From: an uncultured Lactobacillus sp.
Lineage (GTDB): Bacteria; Bacillota; Bacilli; Lactobacillales; Lactobacillaceae
Reading direction: 5' to 3'
Assembly: GCA_946477855.1 (NCBI GenBank)
Contig: CAMKZU010000002.1
Coordinates: 46,475-110,474, forward strand
Length of the DNA: 64,000 nt
Of this stretch, positions 43,594 to 53,442 are shown piece after piece. Within the stretch, counting starts at the first letter, position 1. Each line of letters begins with the position of its first letter. A program made the position numbers and the translations under genes. Below the pieces are notes generated by a model that was not told the origin of the DNA, made no database searches, and worked only from the letters and a program-made list of their open reading frames with translations.

Positions 43594-44616
43594 ATGATGA
43601 AAAAGAAAGTTATCCTTACAGGTGACCGACCAACAGGAAAATTGCACGTGGGACACTATATTGGCTCGTTAAAAAACAGGGTTAAATTGCAGAACTCAGG
43701 TGAATATCACCCATTTATCATGATTGCCGACACGCAGGCTTTAACTGATAACGCGCGTAATCCTGAAAAAATTCGCAAAAGTTTAATCCAAGTAGCACTG
43801 GACTACTTGGCAGTAGGTATAGATCCTGAAATTTCTACAGTTTTCATTCAATCACAAATACCAGCTTTGTTTGAACTGACAGCCTATTATATGGACTTAG
43901 TTACGGTGAGCCGTTTGGAGCGTAATCCGACTGTCAAGGCTGAGATTAAGCAGAAAGGTTTTAATGATTCTATTCCCGTTGGGTTCTTAAATTATCCAGT
44001 GTCGCAAGCAGCCGATATCACAGCCTTTAAGGCAACTTTAGTACCAGTTGGAGACGACCAGGAGCCAATGCTAGAACAAGCACGTGAAATTGTGCGAACT
44101 TTTAACCGTGTTTATAACCGCAATGTTTTAGTTGAACCTAAAGGCTACTTCCCTGAAAAGGGCGAAGGACGCTTACCCGGCTTAGATGGTAACGCCAAAA
44201 TGTCCAAATCCTTAAATAATGCTATTTATCTGTCTGATGATGCCAAGACCGTTGAACAAAAAGTAATGTCAATGTATACTGATCCCCAGCACATCCATGT
44301 TGAAGATCCAGGCAAAGTAGAGGGCAATACTGTCTTTACCTACCTTGATATTTTTGATCCTGACAAGAATAAGGTAGCGCAATTAAAGGAAGATTACCAA
44401 AAAGGCGGTTTGGGTGACGTCAAAATTAAGCGTTACTTAAACACAGTGCTGGAAAAAGAATTGGCACCGATACGTGAGCGTCGTGCTCAATATGAACAGG
44501 ATACGTCTGTTGTCTATGATATGTTGATTGAGGGCTCTAAAAAGGCAAACGAGGTGGCCAACCAAACCTTACAAGAGGTGCGGGACGCCATCGGTTTGAA
44601 TTATTTTAAGAGGTAA
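43594..44616 (+). CDS. trpS: Tryptophanyl-tRNA synthetase
   Basis: 340 residues, normal for bacterial TrpRS. HVGH at 18-21 (HIGH motif) and KMSKS at 202-206. It charges tRNA-Trp. Start ATG at 43594 or 43597 after AGGAAGG. No tryptophan T-box is visible in the 93-bp upstream region. Five bases separate it from comEB, so they are probably cotranscribed. Confidence 0.97.
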   Translation: MMKKKVILTGDRPTGKLHVGHYIGSLKNRVKLQNSGEYHPFIMIADTQALTDNARNPEKIRKSLIQVALDYLAVGIDPEISTVFIQSQIPALFELTAYYMDLVTVSRLERNPTVKAEIKQKGFNDSIPVGFLNYPVSQAADITAFKATLVPVGDDQEPMLEQAREIVRTFNRVYNRNVLVEPKGYFPEKGEGRLPGLDGNAKMSKSLNNAIYLSDDAKTVEQKVMSMYTDPQHIHVEDPGKVEGNTVFTYLDIFDPDKNKVAQLKEDYQKGGLGDVKIKRYLNTVLEKELAPIRERRAQYEQDTSVVYDMLIEGSKKANEVANQTLQEVRDAIGLNYFKR

Positions 44617-44621
44617 CTAAA

Positions 44622-45101
44622 ATGCGTAAGCGAATTCCTTGGAAGCAGTACTTTATGATGCAGGCTTTGGTCATTGCCCAAAGGTCCACTTGTGATCGGG
44701 CTTTAGTCGGCAGTGTTTTAGTGAAAAAGAATCGTATAATCGGAACCGGTTATAATGGTTCTGTTACTGGTCAGCCGCATTGTGATGATGTGGGTCATCA
44801 ATTAGTTGACGGGCATTGTGTGCGCACCATTCATTCTGAAATGAACTCACTTATTCAATGTGCGCGTAACGGTGTTTCAACAGATGACACAGAAATTTAT
44901 GTCACACACTTTCCCTGTTATAATTGTGCTAAGGCATTAGTGCAAGCTGGAATTAAAAAAATCAATTATTATTTTGATTATAATGACAATCCGCTTGCAA
45001 TCAAACTTTTTAAAGACTGTGGGGTTCCTTATGAACAAATTAACATCGATCGCGAATATGTGGAGCAATTGGCACATAAGCTGGAAGATGCTGAAAACTA
45101 A
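44622..45101 (+). CDS. comEB: dCMP deaminase / ComE operon protein 2
   Basis: 159 residues of the zinc-dependent cytidine/deoxycytidylate deaminase family. His71-x-Glu73 (IHSEMNS), Cys99 and Cys102 (FPCYNC) form the zinc and proton-shuttle site. It converts dCMP to dUMP for thymidylate synthesis; its name comes from the Bacillus late-competence locus, but no other com gene is nearby. Follows trpS closely; the TPM-protein gene begins inside its end. Confidence 0.92.
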   Translation: MRKRIPWKQYFMMQALVIAQRSTCDRALVGSVLVKKNRIIGTGYNGSVTGQPHCDDVGHQLVDGHCVRTIHSEMNSLIQCARNGVSTDDTEIYVTHFPCYNCAKALVQAGIKKINYYFDYNDNPLAIKLFKDCGVPYEQINIDREYVEQLAHKLEDAEN

Positions 45102-45687
45102 ACTAGCTTTTTTTACAGCATTAATTGGTGTTTTTCTAACAACGACTGGTTTTACTAGTCCCAACATTAAAGATAATAGCAATTTGCTTGAACGTGAAAC
45201 CAGCAAGTTAATTTTAGCAAAAAATGATCGTTATTTTCAGACCAGTGAACAGCCACAAATAATTGTTAAAACGGTAAATCGTGTCGATCATTTAACGCCT
45301 GCTAAATTGAATAAGTATAAACGCACCGTTTTTATTGTAGTAGGAACCAAAAATAAAAAACGCAATGTGCAGATTTATTCCAGTAAAGACTTACACAGTG
45401 CTTTTAGTGCTGATGTCAGGGGAAATATAATTCGTTCCCAATCCGACAAGTTGCGCAGTACTAATAAAAAAGAATTTAATGAAGGTTTGCGTTTCGTTTT
45501 TAGAGCTTGTGCAACTACAATTGACCAGCGTTACCAGTACTCATTAGACAAGTATGATTTGTCCAGCAATGAAAGAGCCCAGCTTACTCATCCGCACAAG
45601 GTGGCATTGCCGATTGCATTAGCTCTAGGCCTAGTAGTTGGAGGTTTAATTTATTTCTTTAAAAATAATCTTTATCGAAAAAGGTAA
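45088..45687 (+). CDS. Secreted TPM-domain protein with C-terminal membrane anchor
   Basis: 199 residues from the ATG at 45088, which overlaps comEB by 14 bp. A signal peptide (1-23) is followed by a TPM-like (YgcG/MOLO-1) extracellular domain (about 30-170), recognised by LTPAKLNKYKRTVFIVVGTKNKKR and a repeated basic pattern, then one membrane helix (about 173-193) and a basic end. TPM domains act in membrane protein assembly, but their biochemistry is unsettled. Overlap with comEB implies translational coupling; the ribosome site is poor. Confidence 0.65.
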   Translation: MLKTKLAFFTALIGVFLTTTGFTSPNIKDNSNLLERETSKLILAKNDRYFQTSEQPQIIVKTVNRVDHLTPAKLNKYKRTVFIVVGTKNKKRNVQIYSSKDLHSAFSADVRGNIIRSQSDKLRSTNKKEFNEGLRFVFRACATTIDQRYQYSLDKYDLSSNERAQLTHPHKVALPIALALGLVVGGLIYFFKNNLYRKR

Positions 45688-45692
45688 AATAG

Positions 45693-45960
45693 TTGACTTT
45701 TTACTGATTAATGTATTAAACTCACAATGCAAATTGAATAAAAACAAAATAAACTGTTAGGTGAGACTCCTACGTGAACAGATGCTATCGCCCGGAAACA
45801 TCCAGAGATGCCAACGGGTCAAATAGTTATCGTCGATATAAGGCGAAAACCAGATGGCTAGCAGCAGGCTTACGTCACGTAGTGTTAAAACTGAACGATG
45901 AGTACAATAATACCTGTTGAAAAGGGTCGCCAAGCGGTTAGCATGGGCGGTCCTTTTTTA
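45693..45960 (+). promoter_or_regulatory. M-box (ykoK-type) Mg2+ riboswitch
   Basis: A promoter with TTGACT at 45693-45698 leads into the conserved M-box core CTGTTAGGTGAGACTCCTAC (45754-45773), followed by CATCCAGAGATGCCAACGGG and GCAGGCTTACG segments. The expression platform ends in a hairpin with arms GGGTCGCC and GGGCGGTCC (about 45928-45951) plus six T. It should stop transcription of mgtA when Mg2+ is plentiful. Confidence 0.92.
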
Positions 45961-46001
45961 GTTTGTTTGATTTTGTTTTGTGAGGAAAAGGAGTGGGGGA
46001 A

Positions 46002-48692
46002 ATGCTGAGAAAACCAAATGGTACAGCTGGTAACAAAGATCTGGCACTAGTCAAGGCAATTGCCAAAGAAAGCAGGTCAGAAACTTTAGCGCGGCTGCAT
46101 GCAAGCAGTAACGGCTTGTCTAGTGAACAGGCTGAAAAAAATAGGGCAGAATATGGCTCAAATACTATCGCCACCAGTAAACATAATTCTAAGTTACGCT
46201 TTTTAGCGGAGGCTTTTATTACTCCTTTCACTTTAGTGTTACTTGTTTTAGCTACTCTTTCTTTGTTTACTGATTATATTTTTGTACCAGCGGGAGAAAA
46301 GGATTTAACTACTGTTGCTATTATGGTGACAATGGTGCTTATTTCGGGTATTACCAGTTTTGTCCAAAACGTCAGATCGTCAAATGCAGTAGATTCTTTA
46401 CTTAAGATGGTTTCTGTAACTACGGATATTATTCGTGATGGCAAAGACCAAGAAATTGACACCAGTAAAGTAGTTGTAGGTGATGTGATTCGCCTAGCTG
46501 CTGGTGATATGGTGCCAGCTGACATGCGGCTTTTGACGAGTAAGGACCTTTTCTGCTCGTCAAGTTCCTTAAATGGCGAGTCTAATCCGGTAGAAAAAAT
46601 TGCTACCAGAAAACCCAAGTTAGGGTCTGATAGAGATTATTTAGATTATCCCAACATTTTATACGAAGGGACGACTATCGTTTCAGGTTCTGGTCTCGGA
46701 ATTGTTTTTGCCACCGGCGAAAGAACAATGTTTGGTAAATTGGCCCATGATATTTCACATAATGATGTGAAAAATACGACATTTGATATCGGTATCAAAA
46801 ATGTTTCGAAATTATTGATCATCATGACCGCGATTATTGCTCCCTTAGTGTTTATTATTAATGGGATAACTAAAGGCGATTGGATTAATGCGCTAATATT
46901 CTCAATTGCTACTGCTGTGGGACTTACGCCGGAAATGCTGCCTGTGATTGTAACAACTAATCTGGTTAAAGGTTCGATTGAGATGTCGAAAAAGGGCACC
47001 ATTGTTAAAAAGATGAATTCCATTCAAAATTTTGGTTCTGCCGATATCTTGTGTACTGATAAAACTGGTACGTTAACACAAGACAAAGTAGTTCTAGAGC
47101 GTCATTATGATTTGAATTTACAAGAAAACCCACGCATTTTGGAATTAGGCTACCTTAACTCTTACTATCAAACAGGGATGAAGAACTTGATAGATAAAGC
47201 TATTATTGAGGCTGCGGGGGATGAACTGGACATCAATGAGATCCAACGTGATTACAATAAGATTGACGAAATTCCCTTTGATTTTTCTAGAAGACGAATG
47301 AGCGTAGTAGTAGAAAATTCCGATGAGCAGCACGGTAAGCACTTGTTAGTAACTAAGGGTGCTTCAGAGGAAATGATGGCCGTTGCTACTAAACTGGAAG
47401 TTGACGGACAAATTTTACCGCTGACTCCTGAGCGTAAACAGAGGGTAATGGCTAAAGTCAATGATATGAATGATGACGGCTTGCGCGTTATTATGCTGGG
47501 TTACAAGCGCAACCCTGCTCCTGTTGGTGAATTTTCGGTCAAAGATGAAAATGATCTGATCTTATGCGGTTATCTGGCTTTTCTTGATCCGCCAAAAGAG
47601 AGTGCGAAGGATGCTTTGGCACGTCTTAAATATGATGGCATCAACGTTAAAATTTTAACTGGAGACAATGAAGCTGTTACTAGAACTGTTGGCTTACAAG
47701 TCGGACTAAATGTTGACACAGTCTATTCAGGCGCAGACCTTGAAGGTAAAAAGCCTGAAGAACTAGCAAAAATGGTTGAAGAATGCAATATTTTTGTTAA
47801 ATTATCGCCAGAAGATAAAACTAAAATTATTAATTTGCTAAAGCAAAATGGTCATACTGTAGGCTATATGGGTGATGGCATTAACGACGCTCCGGCGATG
47901 AAAGCGGCCGATGTTTCAATTTCTGTTGACACGGCTGTCGATATTGCCAAAGAATCTGCTGACATTATTCTGCTTCATAAAGATTTAAACGTCTTAGAAG
48001 AAGGCGTAAGGATTGGCCGTAAGGTATTTGGTAATACCATGAAGTATATTAAAATTACCCTGTCATCTAATTTTGGTAATATCCTATCAATCATGGTGGC
48101 TTCGTCCTTCTTGCCGTTTTTGCCGATGCTGCCTTTGCAGCTCTTAGTCTTAGACCTGCTTTACGGAACCAGCTGCTTGGCACTACCGTTTGACGATATG
48201 TCTGATAGGTTTTTGAAAGAGCCAAGAACATGGTCTACTAAAAAATTACCTAAATTTATGTTTTATTTTGGTCCGACATCATCGGTATTTGATATCTTAA
48301 CCTTTGCTTTGCTTTTCTTTGTAATTTGTCCGCAACTTGTAGGTGGAAATTACAATGCAATCAGTGAAACACAAAAGGTTGCTTTCGTAGCTCTATTTCA
48401 CACGGGTTGGTTTATTGAATCACTGTGGACACAAGAAATGGTCATTCATGCTTTACGTGATCCGCGTCTGCCGTTTATTAAGCAACACGCTGCACCGGGA
48501 GTCACGCTGGCAACATTTGGCGCAGGTGTTATTGGCAGCTTAATCCCATTTTCATTTTTGGCACAAAAGTTGGGCTTTGGCAAAATGCCAATCTCATTTA
48601 TGTGGGTAGTTTTTGCTATACTCGTAATGTATATTTTATTGACAACGCTGGTTAAGCATTTCTACCTCAAGGGCGAAAGATTTTTAATTTAG
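46002..48692 (+). CDS. mgtA: P-type Mg2+-importing ATPase
   Basis: 896 residues, normal for MgtA/MgtB. ATG at 46002 chosen (AAGGAG at nine bases); a GTG at 45993 lies within the site. It has a phosphorylated Asp353 in DKTGTLTQ, the TGDN segment, MGDGINDAPA and about ten membrane helices in the MgtA layout. It imports Mg2+ using ATP. The Mg2+ riboswitch directly upstream confirms the ion. An internal start or frameshift is not seen. Confidence 0.96.
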   Translation: MLRKPNGTAGNKDLALVKAIAKESRSETLARLHASSNGLSSEQAEKNRAEYGSNTIATSKHNSKLRFLAEAFITPFTLVLLVLATLSLFTDYIFVPAGEKDLTTVAIMVTMVLISGITSFVQNVRSSNAVDSLLKMVSVTTDIIRDGKDQEIDTSKVVVGDVIRLAAGDMVPADMRLLTSKDLFCSSSSLNGESNPVEKIATRKPKLGSDRDYLDYPNILYEGTTIVSGSGLGIVFATGERTMFGKLAHDISHNDVKNTTFDIGIKNVSKLLIIMTAIIAPLVFIINGITKGDWINALIFSIATAVGLTPEMLPVIVTTNLVKGSIEMSKKGTIVKKMNSIQNFGSADILCTDKTGTLTQDKVVLERHYDLNLQENPRILELGYLNSYYQTGMKNLIDKAIIEAAGDELDINEIQRDYNKIDEIPFDFSRRRMSVVVENSDEQHGKHLLVTKGASEEMMAVATKLEVDGQILPLTPERKQRVMAKVNDMNDDGLRVIMLGYKRNPAPVGEFSVKDENDLILCGYLAFLDPPKESAKDALARLKYDGINVKILTGDNEAVTRTVGLQVGLNVDTVYSGADLEGKKPEELAKMVEECNIFVKLSPEDKTKIINLLKQNGHTVGYMGDGINDAPAMKAADVSISVDTAVDIAKESADIILLHKDLNVLEEGVRIGRKVFGNTMKYIKITLSSNFGNILSIMVASSFLPFLPMLPLQLLVLDLLYGTSCLALPFDDMSDRFLKEPRTWSTKKLPKFMFYFGPTSSVFDILTFALLFFVICPQLVGGNYNAISETQKVAFVALFHTGWFIESLWTQEMVIHALRDPRLPFIKQHAAPGVTLATFGAGVIGSLIPFSFLAQKLGFGKMPISFMWVVFAILVMYILLTTLVKHFYLKGERFLI

Positions 48693-48718
48693 AAAATTGA
48701 ATTTGATTGCTAAATAAC

Positions 48719-48757
48719 TACAAAAAGAGGACTCCGAGAGGAATTCCCTTTTTTAGT
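48719..48757 (+). terminator. Imperfect terminator of mgtA
   Basis: Imperfect stem AAAAAG-A-GGA-C-TCC with GGA-A-TTCC-C-TTTTT, followed by T. Confidence 0.6.
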
Positions 48758-48807
48758 GATGTAGTATAATATAGTATAATTAAGCGAAAATTAAGGAGAA
48801 AATGAAT

Positions 48808-50784
48808 ATGGCTGATAAAAAAACTTTTTATATCACAACACCAATCTACTATCCATCCGGCCGATTAACTATCGGTAATGCTTATACCACAATCGCAGCT
48901 GATGTGATGGCACGCTATAAACGCAGCCAAGGCTACGATACCTTCTTTTTAACTGGTACTGATGAGCACGGATTAAAAATTGAACAGAAAGCTGAAAAGC
49001 AGGGAGTTAAACCGCAAGAATTTGTAGATAAAATGGTAGTTATTTATAAAAAGTTGTGGAAAAGCCTTGATATTTCTTATGACAAATTTATTCGTACCAC
49101 TGATCAAGAGCACGTCAAAGGCGTACAAAAAATATTCGAACAACTTTTAAAACAGGGCGACATCTATCTTGGTGAATATACTGGGTGGTATTCAGTAGAA
49201 GATGAGGAATACTTTACCGAATCCCAGCTGGCTGAAGTTTATAAAGATGATGATGGTAATGTGATTGGCGGTAAGGCGCCCTCAGGTCACGACGTCCAAC
49301 TAGTTAAAGAACCATCATACTTTTTCAAAATGAGTAAGTACGCTGACCGGCTTTACCAATACTATCAAGAACACCCTGACTTTATCTTGCCCCACACCCG
49401 TGAGAAAGAAATGGTTAATAACTTTATTAAGCCTGGTTTGGAAGACTTGTCTGTTACCAGAACGACAGTTTCTTGGGGTATTCCAGTTCCTAGTGATCCT
49501 AAACACGTTGTTTATGTTTGGATAGACGCGTTATCTAACTATATTACAGCGCTTGGTTATGGGTCAGATGATGATTCTTTATTTAAAAAGTATTGGCCTG
49601 CTGATATTCATTTAGTCGGTAAGGAAATTGTTCGTTTCCACACTATTTATTGGCCTATTATGTTGATGGCTTTGGGACTGCCATTACCTAAGCATGTTAT
49701 TGGTCACGGCTGGGTATTAATGAAAGACGGTAAAATGTCTAAGTCCAAGGGTAACGCGGTCTACCCTGAATCAATTATCAACCGCTATGGTGTTGACGCC
49801 TTGCGCTATTACTTAATGCGTGCCTTACCATTTGGCTCCGATGGTGTCTTTACACCAGAAGATTTTGTAGAACGGGTAAATTATGACTTGGCTAATGACT
49901 TGGGTAATTTACTTAATAGAACCGTTTCAATGATTAATCAATATCAAGATGGCATAGTAAAACCAGTAGCACAAGATCAGGATGATTTTGGTAAAGACTT
50001 GATGCAGACTGCCCAAAAAGTGATTGCTAATTACAAGAAAGAAATGGATACCCTGCACTTTACCCAGGCGATTGAAGATATCTGGAAGTTTATTAACCGC
50101 GCAAATAAATATATTGATGAAACAACACCTTGGATACTAAATAAAGAGGGCAAGACTGCCGAATTAGCGCGGGTAATGTCAAACTTGGCAGAAAGCCTGC
50201 GCATTATTGCCCTATTAATTGCTCCGATAATGACAAGAACACCGGTTGAAATGTACCGTCAGTTAGGACTTGATTGGCATAATGACGAACTGAAACAACT
50301 TGAGTTTGGCGCTTGTGCATGGAACACAAAAGTGGTTGCTGATCCAAAGCCAATCTTCCCACGAGTAAAACCGGAAGAAGAAATTAAATACATTAAGGAT
50401 GAAATGGCTAAGGCAAAGCCTAAGAAACAAAGCCGCAGTGAACAAGGTGAGGACAAAGAAATCAGCATCTCTGATTTTGATAAAGTTAAGATTCAAGTTG
50501 GTAAGATCTTATCTGTTGAACCAGTTCAGGGCTCTAAAAAGTTGCTACAGTTCCAGCTTGATTTTGGCAACGGCGATGAAAGACAGATTTTAAGTGGTAT
50601 CAGACAATATTATCCGAATGCCAGTGAGCTGCTGGGCAGAAAGGTTCTGGCTGTCACTAATCTTAAGCCGCGTAAAATGTTAGGCCATCTGAGCCAAGGC
50701 ATGCTGCTTTCTAGTGAAAAACATGGTGAAGTAAAACTTGCTTTGGTTGGTGACGAACATGAAATTGGGGCCCAACTAAGTTAA
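48808..50784 (+). CDS. metG: Methionyl-tRNA synthetase
   Basis: 658 residues from the ATG at 48808, nine bases after AAGGAG (another ATG at 48802 is too close). A class I core with the HIGH variant TIGN in YYPSGRLTIGNAYT, KMSKS at 309-313, an anticodon-binding region, and a C-terminal EMAP/tRNA-binding domain (about 555-658). It charges tRNA-Met for both initiation and elongation. Its stop overlaps the start of tatD. Confidence 0.97.
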   Translation: MADKKTFYITTPIYYPSGRLTIGNAYTTIAADVMARYKRSQGYDTFFLTGTDEHGLKIEQKAEKQGVKPQEFVDKMVVIYKKLWKSLDISYDKFIRTTDQEHVKGVQKIFEQLLKQGDIYLGEYTGWYSVEDEEYFTESQLAEVYKDDDGNVIGGKAPSGHDVQLVKEPSYFFKMSKYADRLYQYYQEHPDFILPHTREKEMVNNFIKPGLEDLSVTRTTVSWGIPVPSDPKHVVYVWIDALSNYITALGYGSDDDSLFKKYWPADIHLVGKEIVRFHTIYWPIMLMALGLPLPKHVIGHGWVLMKDGKMSKSKGNAVYPESIINRYGVDALRYYLMRALPFGSDGVFTPEDFVERVNYDLANDLGNLLNRTVSMINQYQDGIVKPVAQDQDDFGKDLMQTAQKVIANYKKEMDTLHFTQAIEDIWKFINRANKYIDETTPWILNKEGKTAELARVMSNLAESLRIIALLIAPIMTRTPVEMYRQLGLDWHNDELKQLEFGACAWNTKVVADPKPIFPRVKPEEEIKYIKDEMAKAKPKKQSRSEQGEDKEISISDFDKVKIQVGKILSVEPVQGSKKLLQFQLDFGNGDERQILSGIRQYYPNASELLGRKVLAVTNLKPRKMLGHLSQGMLLSSEKHGEVKLALVGDEHEIGAQLS

Positions 50785-51551
50785 TGGAATTAATTGATAA
50801 CCATACTCATTTACAAGATGAACCATTTCGTGGCAAAGAAGAATTTTATTTAGATCGTGCTCAAAAGCTTGGTGTGACCAAGGTAATTTGTGTAGGACAA
50901 GATCCTGATTTTAATCTCAGAGCAATTGATTTAAGTCAGCGCTTTGACCAGGTCTATGCTATGGTCGGCTACTGCCCTGATGTGGCTAAAAATTATGATC
51001 AAAAAGCAGAAGATCTTTTAATTGAGCAGCTGCAAATGCCCGGTGTAGTGGCTCTGGGCGAAGTAGGTTTAGATTACTATTGGGACGAGTCACCTCGCGC
51101 TATCCAAAAAGAAGTTTTTGCCCGACAGGTTGAAGTGGCCCATGAACTAAAAAAGCCGGTAGATATTCATACCAGAGATGCTTTTGGAGACTGTTATGCT
51201 ATTTTAAAAAACAGCAACTTAGAATACGGTGCCATTTTACACAGTTTCAATGGGGACGTTTCCTGGTTGAATAAATTTTTAGCTCTAAATGTCTACTTTT
51301 CATATTCCGGAGTTGTATCGTTTACGAAGGCGGTAGAAGTTCATGAAGCAGCACGTAAAACTCCTTTAGATCGTTTGCTGGTTGAAACTGATGCGCCATA
51401 TTTAACACCAAAGCCCTATCGCGGCAAACAAAATGAACCGGGAAATGTCTATTACGTGGCAAAAGCAATAGCAGAATTAAAGGGAATTTCACTAAATGAA
51501 GTTGCGCAGGCAACATACGAAAATACGATGAGGGTCTATGGTCTTAACTAA
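50784..51551 (+). CDS. TatD-family metal-dependent hydrolase
   Basis: 255 residues, TIM-barrel hydrolase of the TatD (YabD-like) family with the metal motif NHTHLQDE near the start, a GEVGLDYYWD segment and ETDAPYL near the end. TatD proteins have 3'-5' DNase activity in other bacteria. Its ATG overlaps the metG stop (TAATG), and its own end overlaps rnmV by 14 bp, a compact conserved operon. Confidence 0.93.
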   Translation: MELIDNHTHLQDEPFRGKEEFYLDRAQKLGVTKVICVGQDPDFNLRAIDLSQRFDQVYAMVGYCPDVAKNYDQKAEDLLIEQLQMPGVVALGEVGLDYYWDESPRAIQKEVFARQVEVAHELKKPVDIHTRDAFGDCYAILKNSNLEYGAILHSFNGDVSWLNKFLALNVYFSYSGVVSFTKAVEVHEAARKTPLDRLLVETDAPYLTPKPYRGKQNEPGNVYYVAKAIAELKGISLNEVAQATYENTMRVYGLN

Positions 51552-52107
51552 AAAACATTTTAACGCCGTGGTTGTAGTTGAAGGAAAAGATGATACCATT
51601 CGTCTTAAGCAATTTTTTCCGGGAATTGAAACAATTGAGACAAACGGGTCGGATGTGCCAGAAACAGTACTAACGCAATTACGGGAATTAGCAACCAAAA
51701 GAGAAATAATTGTTTTGACTGATCCTGATTTAAATGGTGAACGGATAAGACGATTGGTGACTGCCGCAGTGCCAACTGCCAAACAAGCGTTTATTTCTCG
51801 CAAAGAAGGGGAGCCTCAGAAGAAGGGCAGCTCTTTAGGCGTTGAACATGCCTCTAAAGAAGCCCTCGCCAAAGCTTTATCAGGTCTGCATGAAAACAAA
51901 AAGCCAAGTAGTGATTTGACAAAAGAAAAATATCAAAAACTTGGTTTAACTAGTGGAGCTAATTCTCGTAAATTGCGTGAGCGAGTGGGGATTAAACTGC
52001 GAATTGGCTACGGCAATGCTAAGCAGTTTTACCAACGATTACAAACGTTCGGTGTTTCGCTTTCTACATTAGAACAAGCAGTTGAGGAGGCTAAAAATGA
52101 GCAATGA
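51538..52107 (+). CDS. rnmV: Ribonuclease M5
   Basis: 189 residues of the TOPRIM nuclease family: VVVEGKDDT (Glu in the catalytic loop), [13 protein letters not shown] (Asp-x-Asp) and the [14 protein letters not shown] region specific to RnmV. It matures the 5S rRNA precursor. The order metG-tatD-rnmV-ksgA is the same as in many Firmicutes. ATG start overlaps tatD with GAGGG ahead. Confidence 0.95.
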   Translation: MVLTKKHFNAVVVVEGKDDTIRLKQFFPGIETIETNGSDVPETVLTQLRELATKREIIVLTDPDLNGERIRRLVTAAVPTAKQAFISRKEGEPQKKGSSLGVEHASKEALAKALSGLHENKKPSSDLTKEKYQKLGLTSGANSRKLRERVGIKLRIGYGNAKQFYQRLQTFGVSLSTLEQAVEEAKNEQ

Positions 52108-52990
52108 AATTCCTATTGGCTCTCCAATTAGAACTCAGGCAATTATTAACCGCTATTTCATGCGTGCTAAAAAGAATTTGGGTCAAAATTTTTTAGTTGA
52201 TTTGGCTGCACTGCAAGGCATAGTAAAAGCAGCAGCAATTCAACCTGGTGATCAGGTAATTGAAATAGGACCAGGAATTGGTTCTTTAACTGAGCAACTA
52301 CTAATTGGAGGGGCCAAAGTTTTTGCCTATGAAGTAGATGAGAATCTAAAAGAGATTTTGCATAACGAATTACCCGCTAAAGTCAACGGGCAGCCTCTTG
52401 ATCAGCTTTTTAAATTAAAAATGAAAGACATTTTAAAAGCTGACTTTACAGAAGATTTAGCAGGATTTTTTGACCTTGCTAAGCCAATTAAAGTAGTTGC
52501 AAATTTACCGTATTACATTACGACGCCCATCATTTTCTTCCTTAATAATTCTTCGTTGCAATTTTCAAACTTAACTTTAATGATGCAAAAAGAAGTAGCA
52601 GAGCGCTTGAGCGCACATGCTGGAACAAAAGACTATGGTCCGTTGACAATTGCGGTTCAAGCGGAAATGAGCGTAAAGTCATTTTTGACGGTTAAAAGCA
52701 GCTCCTTTATTCCTAGACCTAAGGTTGATTCAAGTGTAGTGGTATTAAAGCCGCTGCCGGAAGAAAGTAAAATAAAAATTGATAATCCCGCTCATTTTAA
52801 CTGGGTGGTTAAAATGTGTTTTGCACAAAGACGCAAAACATTAAATAATAATTTAAAAACACTTCTGCCTGACAGTACAAAACGGTTGCGCCTAATTAGC
52901 TCCTTAGGAGTTGATGAGCGTGTTCGACCAGAACAGTTGACACTGAAGCAGTTTGTGGAAATTGCCCGCAATGTGCCGGTTAAAAAATGA
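52097..52990 (+). CDS. rsmA: 16S rRNA dimethyladenosine transferase
   Basis: 297 residues from the ATG at 52097, which overlaps rnmV and has GAGGAGG upstream. SAM motifs: [20 protein letters not shown] and [10 protein letters not shown]. KsgA/RsmA dimethylates two adjacent adenines near the 3' end of 16S rRNA and checks small-subunit assembly; loss gives kasugamycin resistance. Last gene of the metG operon. Confidence 0.96.
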   Translation: MSNEIPIGSPIRTQAIINRYFMRAKKNLGQNFLVDLAALQGIVKAAAIQPGDQVIEIGPGIGSLTEQLLIGGAKVFAYEVDENLKEILHNELPAKVNGQPLDQLFKLKMKDILKADFTEDLAGFFDLAKPIKVVANLPYYITTPIIFFLNNSSLQFSNLTLMMQKEVAERLSAHAGTKDYGPLTIAVQAEMSVKSFLTVKSSSFIPRPKVDSSVVVLKPLPEESKIKIDNPAHFNWVVKMCFAQRRKTLNNNLKTLLPDSTKRLRLISSLGVDERVRPEQLTLKQFVEIARNVPVKK

Positions 52991-53074
52991 CGAAAATATT
53001 CTGGGGTTGTTTTTAAAAAGAATTGAAAAAATAATAATAAAGTGGTAAAATACAACTCAAAGGAGTTGTTTTCA

Positions 53075-53320
53075 TTGCCAACATCTATTATGACCATTAA
53101 GAGTAAGCTGGATTCACATTTAGGTGATTCATTAACTGTAGTTGCAAGAGCTGGACGTAAGAAAGTAACTAAAAGACGTGGAATTTTGAAGAACACTTTT
53201 CCTGCAGTTTTTGTAGTTGATTTAGACCAGGATTCAAATAACTTTGAACATGTTTCTTATAGTTACACAGATTTGTTAACCAAAAATATAACATTAAAAT
53301 TTGATAACGCTGTGCAATAA
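53075..53320 (+). CDS. veg: Veg-family protein
   Basis: 81 residues from the TTG at 53075, set by AAAGGAG nine bases upstream. It matches Veg (DUF1021): a basic middle segment GRKKVTKRRGIL and VVDLDQDSNNFEHVSYSYTD. In Bacillus, Veg stimulates biofilm formation and is made early; the mechanism is unknown. Located between ksgA and purR as in Bacillus, a useful synteny marker. Confidence 0.93.
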   Translation: MPTSIMTIKSKLDSHLGDSLTVVARAGRKKVTKRRGILKNTFPAVFVVDLDQDSNNFEHVSYSYTDLLTKNITLKFDNAVQ

Positions 53321-53348
53321 GATTAAGGCGTCATCTTAAGATTACTTT

Positions 53349-53392
53349 TTGGCAATAACATTTGGTAAAATGTTAGTGCCTTTTTTTATGGT
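53349..53392 (+). terminator. Terminator of veg
   Basis: GGCAATAACATTT / AAATGTTAGTGCC hairpin followed by seven T. Confidence 0.85.
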
Positions 53393-53442
53393 TGAGTGTA
53401 TAGTAGTAACTGGCAAAAAGCAAACAATAGGAGGTAATTTCT

